Below, piece after piece: positions 49,807 through 62,275 of a stretch of 64,000 bases of DNA; the stretch's first letter is position 1, and each line of letters begins with the position of its first letter. The position numbers were made by a program, and so were the translations under genes. The DNA comes from CAVUAN01 sp963739435. Lineage in GTDB: Bacteria > Acidobacteriota > Thermoanaerobaculia > UBA5066 > Gp7-AA6. Under the pieces are notes generated by a model, which saw only the letters and a list, made by a program, of their open reading frames with translations, was not told the origin of the DNA and ran no database searches. The DNA lies in assembly GCA_963739435.1 (NCBI GenBank), contig CAVUAN010000006.1:248001-312000 (forward strand). The letters run 5' to 3'.

Positions 49807-50730
49807 ATGGCAAAGCCGGACGACGACACCGCCCCGTACCCGGTCCCGAAGGCCCCCGCGCCTGCCCGGGTGGAGGGCGCGTCCTCCCTCGTCGAGGTCG
49901 ATCTCGCCGGTCTCACGCACCCGGGGCGTGTCCGGCCCAACAACGAGGACCACTTCTTCGTCGCGCGCTTCGACCGGGTCATGCGCACTCTGGCGACGAA
50001 CCTTCCCGAGAGCGACGTGCCCCCGCGGTCTTCTGAGACCGCCTACGGCATGCTGGTGGCCGACGGCGTGGGCGGCGCAGCCGCGGGCGAGGTCGCCAGC
50101 CGCACCGCCATCGCCGTGCTCGTGGACCTCGCGATCGAGACACCCGACTGGATCATGCGGCTGGACGAGCCGCTCGCCAACGAGGTGATGCAGCGCATGG
50201 AGCGGCGGTTCCAGAGGATCCACGAGGTCCTGGTCGAGCGGGCGAAGGCCGACCCGACCCTGCGCGGCATGGGCACGACTCTGACGCTCGCGTGCAGCCT
50301 GGGCGCGGACCTCGTGACGGCGCACGTGGGCGACTCGCGCGCGTACCTGTTCCGCCACGGCCGCCTCGAGCGGCTCACGCGCGACCAGACGGTGGCCCAG
50401 TCGCTGGCCGACGCCGGCGCCCTCTCTCAGGAAGAGGTCGCGAACCATCCGATGCGGCACGTGCTGACGGGCGCCATCGCCACCCGCGGAGCCTTCGTCC
50501 ACGTCGACCTGCACCACTCGCGACTTGCCGACGGCGACCAGGTCCTCCTCTGCTCCGACGGGCTGACCGAGATGGTGGCCGAGGAAGCGATCGCGCGCGC
50601 TCTCTCCGTGCCGGGGCCTTCGGCCGACGCCTGCCGGCGCCTCGTCGACCTCGCCCTCGAAGGCGGCGGCAAGGACAACGTGACCGTCGCCCTGGGCCGT
50701 TACCGCATCCCGAAGGCTTCAGCGGCCTGA
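49807..50730 (+). CDS. PP2C-family protein Ser/Thr phosphatase
   Basis: The 307-residue protein has the PPM metal motifs RVRPNNEDHFF, GMLVADGVGG, HVGDSRAYLF, LCSDGLTEM and GGKDNVTV, with all metal-binding aspartates visible. It is soluble and probably reverses phosphorylation by the Ser/Thr kinases of the genome. It is preceded closely by the gluzincin gene. Confidence 0.92.
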   Translation: MAKPDDDTAPYPVPKAPAPARVEGASSLVEVDLAGLTHPGRVRPNNEDHFFVARFDRVMRTLATNLPESDVPPRSSETAYGMLVADGVGGAAAGEVASRTAIAVLVDLAIETPDWIMRLDEPLANEVMQRMERRFQRIHEVLVERAKADPTLRGMGTTLTLACSLGADLVTAHVGDSRAYLFRHGRLERLTRDQTVAQSLADAGALSQEEVANHPMRHVLTGAIATRGAFVHVDLHHSRLADGDQVLLCSDGLTEMVAEEAIARALSVPGPSADACRRLVDLALEGGGKDNVTVALGRYRIPKASAA

Positions 50731-50739
50731 GCGCCGGCC

Positions 50740-50760
50740 CCAAGCCGCTCCATGGCTTGG
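50740..50760. terminator. Bidirectional hairpin between convergent genes
   Basis: CCAAGCC-GCTCCAT-GGCTTGG forms a 7-bp perfect stem between the phosphatase stop and the lipoprotein stop. Confidence 0.55.
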
Positions 50761-50770
50761 ATAGTCGTCC

Positions 50771-53700
50771 TCAATAGATTCCCTTGCGAGCGATCTGTGT
50801 CAGGTTGCACCGCTCCTGGCTCCATCGGATGAGGATCTGAGAAACCCAAAGACGAGGCGGCACGTCCTGGCCCGCCTCGATGCAAACCTGAAACCAGGCG
50901 TTGGCCTCGTCGTAGCGGCCTTCATGGGCCGACGTGATCCCGAGAATCCAGCCGAGGTTGGACACGGGATGGAGGTTCGTGAACTCTGCGAAGAGCGCGG
51001 CCCGGTCGATGCGGCCGAGAAGAAAATAGGCGTAGGAAGTGAAGTCGCCCTTCGGCCGGCTCTCGAAGAACAACGTCACGCGATCCCGACGCTCCTTCGG
51101 CGCATCCGGCTGGTGGAGCAGACTCACGGCCCGGACGACGTAAAGAACCTGGTTTTGTCGCGCATCCGGGTGGTCCGGAAGGCTCCAGACCAGGTCGTAG
51201 TCCTCATCCATCAGGGCCTGTTTTGCGGCGATGTCCAGGTCGGCGGGAGTGGCGTTCGCGGCAAGCCACGCCCCGGCGGCTGCCCGCCCGTCGGCTTTGG
51301 CCCGCGCGTGGTAAGCGGCCATGGTGACCCAGCCCGCCGGCTGCCGCCCGCGCAGGTGCCCGCTCAATCTCACGGCGAGCTCCGGCCGACCATCACGCGT
51401 CAAGCCTTCAATCAACCAAAGGACGTTCTTGGTAGGAACGCTCGGCGCAGCCAATTTGACAAACGCCTCTTCCGCTCGCGCTTCGTTACCCTTCTTGAAG
51501 GTTCCTGCAAACGCAGGCGGCAAATCCCAGCTCCACCCGATTTCGGAGAGGCCGGTCTTGGGAGAGATGAGAAGCTCGGCAGCGTCGGCGTCCCTCCCCT
51601 GGACCCAGAGAACTCGCGCCAGGGTCACTCTCGAAAGATTGTCGCTGTAGCGGCCAAGCGTGCTCTTCGCCATCTCGGCGGCTTCTTTCAGCCGCCCGAG
51701 ATCGACGAGAACCAGCGTGGCTTCCACCAGGCAGTCCTCCTTCCCGGTCCCCGCGGCCTCCTCGGCGATAGGCCAGGCTTCCCGAAGCTTGCCCTGCTTG
51801 CGCAGAAGACGCGACTTCGTGGACATGAGGGCAGCCCATTCGAGGCTCTTCGAAGACTGGTGCTTGAGCCACTCGTCGATCAAATCCAGAGCCGCGTCGT
51901 GTCTCTCCCGTTTCTCCAGGGCGTTGACCGCAGACCAGAGCGGATCGGCGTGAGAGGAGTCTTCCCGAATCAGCGCCCGAACTTCGGCGACCAGAGTCTT
52001 CGCGTCGATGGCTTCGAGCGCGAACAGCTCATTGAGAGCTTCCGCGCGCACGGCGACCCGCCAGGTTTTTTCTTTCGTCAGGGCGATGAGCCCCGCGCGG
52101 TCTCCGAGAAACCGCAGAGCCCAGGCAAGATCGGTGCCCAGCTCACGCGGACCTCTTTTCGCCGCAGCCCGCATGCACCCTTCCATAATCGCCGGGTCGT
52201 TCAACAGCTCGAAGGCCGAGCGGAATGCGTAGTGCAGATTCGAGGGACGTGAATCCAGCCGTTCGAAGTAGGAGCGCACCGCCACGCGCGGAACCCCAGA
52301 AGCGACGGTGCCCGCCGAACGGCCGAGCGAGTGGGCAGTCCGAGACAGCGGCGTCGTCCCGATATGCCGAAAATCGGACAGCTCCGCAGAGATGACCGCG
52401 GGGTTGTATCTGGCTCCCATATGCTCGGCTCGACGGAGAACCCAGGCCTTCAGTTCGGAAGCGGTTCCGGCAGGAGGCTCCAGAATCCCGTTGCCGAAGC
52501 GCAGAGCTCCCTCGACCGAACCGAGATGATCGGTTTGATAGGAGCCCACCGTGTAGAGGGAGGAGTAGAAATTGGCGAGGTAGAAGGCCTTCACGACCTG
52601 CCCATCGAGAAGAGGACCATCCAGTCCAGCGCTCTGCTTCCCGATGGCCCTCTCGATCTCTGGAAGCCGGCCCTCGGGCCCCGGTTTCCTGATGGCACCG
52701 AAGGACTCGAGAAAATCGTGGACCATGTCGGGCCACGACATGTCCTTCCCGCTACGATCGCGCGTCTCGGCCGGTGTCTGAAGCGACAGGTCTTCGAGAA
52801 TCCGAGTCTCCATCAACTCGGCCGGATACGCCCTCCAACTCAGATTCTCGAGCGCCAGGGGGAGACGGACGCTCGGCGCATCGAATCGCCGACCCCAGGA
52901 GGAGGCCTCGAACTCGTGGACCCAGGCCGCCTCTTCAGGGTGGGTCCGGGCGAGCCGAAGAAGGTAGAGGTATTCGTCTTCTGGCCTTGCCTTCGGGCGA
53001 TGGGCAAGGGCCTTCAACCCAGCGACGTCCCACTCTGCGAAAAGCCGCACGGGATCGTCGGCCGGGAGCTTGCGCGCCACTAGCCGCGCGTGGTCCTCAT
53101 ATCCGAGGAGACCAGCGAGGAGAGATTCCTCGCTAGCGTGGCCGCCAGGCTCGGCGGCCTCGGCGATCGCGAAGAGGGCCATCGCCTTGCCGAGGATCGG
53201 ATCCGCGAGCTGAAGCTCGTCGAAGGTCTGGAGAGACAGCCAGAGAAGACCGCGCAGCCCCAGCGCGGCCAGCGCCGGATCGCCCGGCGAGGAAGACCAG
53301 CGCGGGTTCAAGCGCGCGAGTGTCTGGAGCGGATCCCATCTCAGGCCACGCTCGATCGCCGTGCGTTCCGCGGCTTCGAGCGGGGGCGCTCCGGTTGTCC
53401 GCGCCGCGCCGGCCTCGCCGCTCAGCCGCGACAGGAGAAAGGCCTTCGCGTCTGCGAAGTCCGGAAGGTCGGGGAGGTCGCCCAGCGGTGTCCCACCCAT
53501 CGAGAGATGCCAGCGGTCCCGTTCGAACAGCAACGTCATGGTGCCCTGTCGGGGACTTCCCTTCATGAGCGGCTGCAGCTCCGCCGCCGCGTAGAGGAAA
53601 CGGCGATCGGGGCGGAGGCGATAGGAGTTCCGGACGTGGGTGGGTAAGTCCGGCAGATTGACCGCCAGGATCGATGCGGGTGACGGGTTCTCCAGCCGAA

Positions 53701-53893
53701 CCGTCAACCAGCCGATCTCCTCCGTGTCCGGCTTTCTCGGCTCGGTGCTCGGCTGCAGTGGCGATCTAGCGGCAGCCTTCTTGACTGGCGGCTGGGCCGC
53801 GGGCGGTTCGGATTGGCACCCAACCACACTCGCGAGCGCCGCGAGACCAGCAGCCGTGATCGAAACCACTCCTCTTGCGCGGTGGAAAGGCAC
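50771..53893 (-). CDS. Large helical-repeat lipoprotein, 1040 residues
   Basis: The N-terminus is a lipoprotein signal (SITAAGLAALASVVGCQSEP, Cys near residue 26). The body is a long array of degenerate TPR-like helix pairs (KSLEWAALMSTKSRLLRKQG, LREAWPIAEEAAGTGKEDCL, GRLKEAAEMAKSTLGRY, VQGRDADAAELLISP). A beta-rich domain follows the signal. It may be a cell-envelope scaffold; no function is assigned. It is alone, with terminator hairpin at its 3' end. Confidence 0.75.
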   Translation of the reverse strand: MPFHRARGVVSITAAGLAALASVVGCQSEPPAAQPPVKKAAARSPLQPSTEPRKPDTEEIGWLTVRLENPSPASILAVNLPDLPTHVRNSYRLRPDRRFLYAAAELQPLMKGSPRQGTMTLLFERDRWHLSMGGTPLGDLPDLPDFADAKAFLLSRLSGEAGAARTTGAPPLEAAERTAIERGLRWDPLQTLARLNPRWSSSPGDPALAALGLRGLLWLSLQTFDELQLADPILGKAMALFAIAEAAEPGGHASEESLLAGLLGYEDHARLVARKLPADDPVRLFAEWDVAGLKALAHRPKARPEDEYLYLLRLARTHPEEAAWVHEFEASSWGRRFDAPSVRLPLALENLSWRAYPAELMETRILEDLSLQTPAETRDRSGKDMSWPDMVHDFLESFGAIRKPGPEGRLPEIERAIGKQSAGLDGPLLDGQVVKAFYLANFYSSLYTVGSYQTDHLGSVEGALRFGNGILEPPAGTASELKAWVLRRAEHMGARYNPAVISAELSDFRHIGTTPLSRTAHSLGRSAGTVASGVPRVAVRSYFERLDSRPSNLHYAFRSAFELLNDPAIMEGCMRAAAKRGPRELGTDLAWALRFLGDRAGLIALTKEKTWRVAVRAEALNELFALEAIDAKTLVAEVRALIREDSSHADPLWSAVNALEKRERHDAALDLIDEWLKHQSSKSLEWAALMSTKSRLLRKQGKLREAWPIAEEAAGTGKEDCLVEATLVLVDLGRLKEAAEMAKSTLGRYSDNLSRVTLARVLWVQGRDADAAELLISPKTGLSEIGWSWDLPPAFAGTFKKGNEARAEEAFVKLAAPSVPTKNVLWLIEGLTRDGRPELAVRLSGHLRGRQPAGWVTMAAYHARAKADGRAAAGAWLAANATPADLDIAAKQALMDEDYDLVWSLPDHPDARQNQVLYVVRAVSLLHQPDAPKERRDRVTLFFESRPKGDFTSYAYFLLGRIDRAALFAEFTNLHPVSNLGWILGITSAHEGRYDEANAWFQVCIEAGQDVPPRLWVSQILIRWSQERCNLTQIARKGIY

Positions 53894-53934
53894 TGTCTCC
53901 GGGCAGTGTACCGCTCACAGAAACCGTCACTCCA

Positions 53935-53957
53935 AGCCGCTCCCGGTGGGAGAGGGA
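53935..53957. repeat. REP-like GGGAGAGGG sequence
   Basis: GCCGCTCCCGGTGGGAGAGGG resembles the palindrome inserted in imuB (partial arms only) and sits between the lipoprotein start and the response regulator stop. Confidence 0.4.
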
Positions 53958-53959
53958 AC

Positions 53960-54604
53960 CTAGGACAGGTAGCCGGCCTTGACGGCTTGGAGGACGGCGC
54001 GGGTGCGGTCGCGGACGCCGAGCTTGCCGAGGATGCTCGAGACGTGGTTCTTGACGGTGCCTTCGACCACGTGGAGCGCCCGCGCGATTTCGCGGTTGCT
54101 GTAGCCGCCCGTCATCAGGCGCAGGACCTCGAGCTCGCGCTCGGTCAAAGGATCGGGCGGGTCAAGAATCGGGAAGCTCTCCCCCGCCGCGCTGACGCCC
54201 CGGACGACGCGCTCGGAAACGACAGGGCGGATGGCGGTGCCGCCCGAGGCTACCGTGCGGATCGCGTCGACGAGCTCCGAGAGCGAGACGTCTTTCAGGA
54301 GGTAGCCCCGCGCGCCGGCGCGCACGCCCTCGAGCACGTTCTCGTCGTCGTCGAAGGTCGTCAGGATGATCGTCGGGGGCAGGCTCCCGGCGGCTGAGAG
54401 TCGCCGCACGACCTCGAGGCCCGAGAGCTTCGGCATCCGCATGTCGAGCAGCACGACGTCCGGCCGCGCGGCGGGAATCGCCGTGAGAGCCTCCTCGCCG
54501 TCGCAAGCTTCCGCGACGACCGTGATTTCGGGGTCCAGGGCTAAGAGGCTGCGGATCCCTTCGCGCACGAGCGTCTGGTCTTCGACGACGCAGACCCGGA
54601 TCAC
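53960..54604 (-). CDS. NarL/LuxR-type response regulator
   Basis: The 214-residue protein starts at GTG 54604. The receiver domain has acidic pair near Glu8-Asp9, the phospho-acceptor Asp54 (VLLDMRMP), a TT and Lys near residue 105 (GYLLKDVS), then a LuxR HTH (LTERELEVLRLMTGGYSNRE, VEGTVKNHVSSILGKL). It overlaps the histidine kinase by 4 nt (GTGA). Targets unknown. Confidence 0.93.
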   Translation of the reverse strand: MIRVCVVEDQTLVREGIRSLLALDPEITVVAEACDGEEALTAIPAARPDVVLLDMRMPKLSGLEVVRRLSAAGSLPPTIILTTFDDDENVLEGVRAGARGYLLKDVSLSELVDAIRTVASGGTAIRPVVSERVVRGVSAAGESFPILDPPDPLTERELEVLRLMTGGYSNREIARALHVVEGTVKNHVSSILGKLGVRDRTRAVLQAVKAGYLS

Positions 54605-55755
54605 GCGACCGTTCCAGGCAGAGGCAGGACCGCGGTCACTGCAAATCCGTGCCCGGCCGCCGTCTCGCAAGACAGCGAACCGCCGCGCTCCTCGAGCCTC
54701 TCGCGCATGCCAGCCAGGCCGTTGCCGGCGCCGACAGCGGGAGCGCCCTGTCCGTCGTCGCGCGCCCGGATCGCGACACCATTCGCTTCCCGGACGACTT
54801 CGAGCCACAGGTTCTCGGCGCTCGCGTGGCGTACGGCGTTCGTCACGATCTCCTGGGCGCAGCGAAACAGGACGTGCGCCGCCTCCGGGTCGTCCAACGC
54901 AACGTCCCGTGCGACGCTGACGTGCACGCGCGGGCGCGGGATCCCCAGGGCGAGCTGCCGCAGAGCTTCCGGCAGATCGAGGCTCTCGCTCGTCCGCAGC
55001 GCTGTGACGGCGCCCCGCACGTCGCCTAAGAGGAGCTTCGTCACCGACTGTGCCGTCTCGACGTGCACACGGGCATCGCCTTCGGCCCGGTGGCTCGCCA
55101 CCTCGAGGTGCAGCGACAGCGCGGTCAGATGGTGGCCCAGCAGATCGTGGAGGTCGCGGGCGATCCGGGTGCGCTCGGCGTTTCGTGCGCTCTGAGCAAG
55201 CAGCCCCCGCGTGGCGGTCAGCTCCGCGTTGGCGGCTGAGAGAAGCTCGCGCGCCGCGGTTTCCTCGGCCAGCAACCGCGTCGTGGCGTCGGCGATCAAC
55301 TGAAAAGGCAGGTAAGCAAAACCGAGAACGACGCCCCAGTGCCAGCCCCAGTGCAGCCAGACGACGGCGAGAAGCCCCGCGCTCTGGACGGCGATCCACA
55401 TCACGGCCGCGCGACGCGCCAGAAGTCCGCCGAGCTGGAGCGCAACGAGCACGAGGAGCGATCCCTCGAGGCCGAAGCACGGCGGCAGCGCGACGAGCGA
55501 AAGCACCGCGGCAGATTGACCGGCCGCCAGACCGAGCCCGCCTGCGCGATCCGGGCCTCCGCGGCGCCGCGACGTTGCCAGCCAGAAGGCGACACCGAAG
55601 AGCAGGAACGAGGCGATCCAGGCCGCAACGGGCAGGCCAAAGCGCCAGCCCTGGGGTGGCCGAAATTGAGCCACGAAAACGGGCAGCCCGACAGCCGCCC
55701 AGACTGCGAAGCCGCCGGAGCGGAGAAGGCGCCGGTAGTCGTCGCGGTAGGTCAT
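54601..55755 (-). CDS. DesK-type sensor histidine kinase
   Basis: The 384-residue kinase has about five membrane helices (residues 14-150), then a HisKA_3 domain with phospho-acceptor His203 (RIARDLHDLLGHHL) and an HATPase domain ending in NAVRHASAENLWLEV, DDGQGAP and GLAGMRERLEERGGSL. ATG 55755 is preferred; the ORF opens further upstream. It pairs with the downstream response regulator. The membrane part may sense lipid state as in DesK, which is inferred. Confidence 0.92.
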   Translation of the reverse strand: MTYRDDYRRLLRSGGFAVWAAVGLPVFVAQFRPPQGWRFGLPVAAWIASFLLFGVAFWLATSRRRGGPDRAGGLGLAAGQSAAVLSLVALPPCFGLEGSLLVLVALQLGGLLARRAAVMWIAVQSAGLLAVVWLHWGWHWGVVLGFAYLPFQLIADATTRLLAEETAARELLSAANAELTATRGLLAQSARNAERTRIARDLHDLLGHHLTALSLHLEVASHRAEGDARVHVETAQSVTKLLLGDVRGAVTALRTSESLDLPEALRQLALGIPRPRVHVSVARDVALDDPEAAHVLFRCAQEIVTNAVRHASAENLWLEVVREANGVAIRARDDGQGAPAVGAGNGLAGMRERLEERGGSLSCETAAGHGFAVTAVLPLPGTVA

Positions 55756-55898
55756 GGAAGCGGTCCGAAGTATAGGCGCGGCCTTCGAGCTCGACCCCTG
55801 CCGGAAGTCATGGTCAAAAAGAACTTGCCGCGCGTGACCTCCGGCACATGTGCCGGGTCTCGTTCCTCCGTAGTCTGCCTCCCGAAAAGGAGGCTTCC

Positions 55899-56300
55899 AT
55901 GAAGAAGGCATTCGTCCCGACGGTCATCGCACTCCTCGTTGTTTTCGCCCTCGTCGCCGGGGGCCGCTGCCTCAAGGCCCAGGACGGTGGCAAGGCCGAC
56001 ACCAACGCCGCCGACGTGACGCTCAAGGGCACCGTCGTCGACATGCACTGCTACGTCACGCACGGCATCCACGACGCCAAGCACACCGCCTGCGCCAACG
56101 CGTGCATCGCGCGCGGCGTGCCCGCGGGCTTCCTCGCCGAGGACGGCACGCTCTATATGCTCTTTGGCGAGAAGCCGTTCTCGGTCAAGGACAAGGTCGC
56201 GGATCTCGCCGATGTCCCGGTGACCCTCACCGGCACGCCCGTCGTGCGCGGCGGCATCAAGGGAATCCAGATCAAGTCGATCGAGAAGCAGAAGACGTAG
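55899..56300 (+). CDS. Secreted Cys-containing protein of unknown function
   Basis: The 133-residue product begins at ATG 55899 with AAGGAGG 5 nt upstream, a strong SD. A signal peptide (FVPTVIALLVVFALVAGGRC) is followed by LKGTVVDMHCYVTHGIHDAK and ACANACIARGVPAGFL, with three cysteines and histidines that may bind a metal, then PVTLTGTPVVRGGIKGIQIK. It looks like an OB/cuprodomain-size secreted protein; no function known. Confidence 0.75.
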   Translation: MKKAFVPTVIALLVVFALVAGGRCLKAQDGGKADTNAADVTLKGTVVDMHCYVTHGIHDAKHTACANACIARGVPAGFLAEDGTLYMLFGEKPFSVKDKVADLADVPVTLTGTPVVRGGIKGIQIKSIEKQKT

Positions 56301-57302
56301 CTAACCAGGCTCGGCGAGCAGCTCGGCGAGGGCGCGGATTGTCAGCGGCGAGCAGCCTTCGGCCTTGTTGTTGACGAGGACGAAGACGTCGCGGCCGAGT
56401 GCTGCGCCCTTTCGGGCGAGCGCGACGACCTGGCGGCGCATCTCCGCATCCGGCGCGACGAGGTGGTCGAAGGGCGCGAACTCCTCGCGGCGGTCGTTGT
56501 AGCGGGTGCCGGGAGCCAGCAGCAGGCGGATCACGGTGAAGGGCGCCGTCTCGACGGGAACCGTCGGACGCCTGCTCTTCCGGCATCGGCATGGCCGTGA
56601 CGTAGTTGTAGACGTGCGCGGCGCCGCGGGCCGAGAGCGCGGCGCCGTATTCGGGGGTCAGGAGCGACGGGTCGCGCAGCTCGACGGCGTAACGCGCCCT
56701 GGGAAGGGCTTCGAGAAAGCGACCCAGCTCCTCCGCGAAACGCGCGGGCTCTGGCGCGAGCGCCTTTGGGCGCCGGAGGCATCTGGAGGATGAAGGGCCC
56801 CGTGTGCTCGCGGAAGACCTCGAGAAACGGGCCGACCATCTCGTCGACGAACCTTGCGGCGTTCAGGAAGTCGGGGTTGGGTCTCCGCTCGGGCTCGCCG
56901 CGCGGGTTCGTGCGCACCGGGGCCATCACGGCTTCGGGCGCCTTGGCGCAGCACGGGAAGTCCTTCGGGAGCTGCCCGGCGTAGCGTTCGAGATCCGCGC
57001 CAGGAATCGGGGCGTAGAAGCCGCGGTCGATGCCGACGGTCTTGAGCAGCGGATGCCGCGCGTACTCGACGAGGCCTTCGCGGGCGAGGACCGCCGTCGT
57101 CGTCCGGCGCGAATAGACGATTCCCTTCCAGCCCGGGAAGCTCCACGAGCTCGTGCCGAACCGGACGGTCGCGGGCAGGCGGGCGGCGATCGAAGCTGCT
57201 TCCGCGTGCTCGCGGAGCCAGCTGCTCGGAGAGGGCAGGATCGCGCCCGCCTGACGTCGGAGCCCGATCTCCGAAGAGATCGAGCTGGTCTCCGCCTTTC
57301 AT
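56301..57302 (-). CDS. DUF72 family protein (frameshifted)
   Basis: The reconstructed protein contains VRFGTSSWSFPGWKGI, AARFVDEMVGPFLEVFREHT, GPFILQMPP and VFVLVNNKAEGCSPLTIRAL, the DUF72/YecE-like TIM-barrel motifs. At least two single-base shifts break the frame between about 57180 and 56530. Function not established. It converges with the secreted Cys protein and diverges from nifJ (27 nt). Confidence 0.78.
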
Positions 57303-57328
57303 GCAGCCTTTTCTGATGCAAAGACATC

Positions 57329-60966
<3,638 letters not shown>

Positions 60967-60968
60967 CG

Positions 60969-61973
60969 ATGGACCTCTCGACGACATATCTCGGATTTCG
61001 GCTGCCCCACCCTTTGATGCCCGGGGCCTCGCCGCTTTCGGCCGACATCGACATGGTGCGCCGCCTCGAGGATTCCGGCGCGGCCGCGATCGTCCTGCAT
61101 TCCCTTTTCGAGGAGCAGATCGTCGGCGAGGAGCTCGCTCAATACGCCGTGGACGCTTCGTCGGAATCGCATGCCGAAGCGCGCTCCTATCTGCCCGACC
61201 CGCGCATCTTCGCGCTGGGCACGCAGGACTACCTCGAGCACATCGCCCGTGTGAAGAACGCGGTCTCCGTGCCCGTCATCGCCTCCCTGAACGGCTCGAC
61301 GCCGGCGAGCTGGATCGAGTACGCGCGGCTGATCGAGCAGGCCGGCGCCGACGCCCTCGAGATCAACGTGTATCACCTGGCGACCGATCCGCTCGAGACG
61401 GGCGAGGACGTCGAACACCGCACGCTCGACGTCGTGGCGGCAATCCGCGACGCCGTGACCATGCCGATCGCCGTGAAGCTCTCTCCCTTCTACTCCTCGA
61501 TATCCAACCTCGCGAGGCGGCTCGAGGAGATCGGGGCCGACGGCCTGGTGCTGTTCAACCGCTTCTACCAGCCCGATATCGACGTCGAGACCCTCGACGT
61601 CGTGCCCAAGCTGAACCTCTCGAGCTCGGCGGAGCTGCTGCTGCGCCTGCGCTGGATCGCGATTCTCTCGGGCCGTTACCGAGGCTCGCTCGCCGTCACC
61701 GGCGGCGTCCACAACGCGCACGACGCCGTCAAGGCCGTGATGGCCGGAGCCCACGCCGTCCAGACGGTCTCGGTGCTCCTGCGCCGCGGCCCCGAGATCC
61801 TCCTGCGCATCCGCCGCGACCTCGAGAACTGGCTCGACGAGCACGGATACGCGTCGCTCGAACAGATGCAGGGCAGCATGAGCCACGGGCGCAGCCCCAA
61901 TCCCGGAGCGCTCGAGAGGGCCAACTACACGAGGGTGCTGCAGAGCTGGCGGCCGCCTGAGGAAGACTGGTGA
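60969..61973 (+). CDS. Dihydroorotate dehydrogenase-like flavoprotein
   Basis: The 334-residue TIM-barrel protein (LSTTYLGFRLPHPLMPGASP, DALEINVYHLATDPLETG, AVKLSPFYSSISNLARRLEE, VTGGVHNAHDAVKAVMAGAH) is a member of the dihydroorotate dehydrogenase-like family found next to nifJ in many bacteria. It lies 3 nt from nifJ, so probably in the same operon. An FMN-dependent redox role is likely; the substrate is unknown. Confidence 0.88.
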   Translation: MDLSTTYLGFRLPHPLMPGASPLSADIDMVRRLEDSGAAAIVLHSLFEEQIVGEELAQYAVDASSESHAEARSYLPDPRIFALGTQDYLEHIARVKNAVSVPVIASLNGSTPASWIEYARLIEQAGADALEINVYHLATDPLETGEDVEHRTLDVVAAIRDAVTMPIAVKLSPFYSSISNLARRLEEIGADGLVLFNRFYQPDIDVETLDVVPKLNLSSSAELLLRLRWIAILSGRYRGSLAVTGGVHNAHDAVKAVMAGAHAVQTVSVLLRRGPEILLRIRRDLENWLDEHGYASLEQMQGSMSHGRSPNPGALERANYTRVLQSWRPPEEDW

Positions 61974-61995
61974 AAGGGAAACCGGGGGTGATGCG

Positions 61996-62205
61996 ATGAC
62001 GACCGAAAACTTCACGACGATGCCCGAAGGCCGGCTCGTTCCGCTGGAAGGTTCCATCGTGCGTTGCCCCCGCTGCGGGCGCAACGGCGTCCTGGAGCGG
62101 CCCCAGGAGGCAAAGCCGTTCTGCCTGCACGCGCAGAACACGGAGCTCTGCACCGACGGAATGCGCTGCGAGCCGACGGATCTCTGCGAGCTCCCGGACG
62201 CCTGA
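61996..62205 (+). CDS. Zinc-ribbon small protein
   Basis: The 69-residue protein has CPRCGRNG and four more cysteines downstream (FCLHAQ, LCTDGMRC, LCELPD). One zinc site is likely. It follows the flavoprotein by 22 nt and may be co-transcribed. Confidence 0.65.
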   Translation: MTTENFTTMPEGRLVPLEGSIVRCPRCGRNGVLERPQEAKPFCLHAQNTELCTDGMRCEPTDLCELPDA

Positions 62206-62275
62206 CCAGCCGTCCGCGAAACCTGCGACCTTTCGTCTCATAGAATCGGCGCCAGCGAACCTCGAGGAGGCTGTC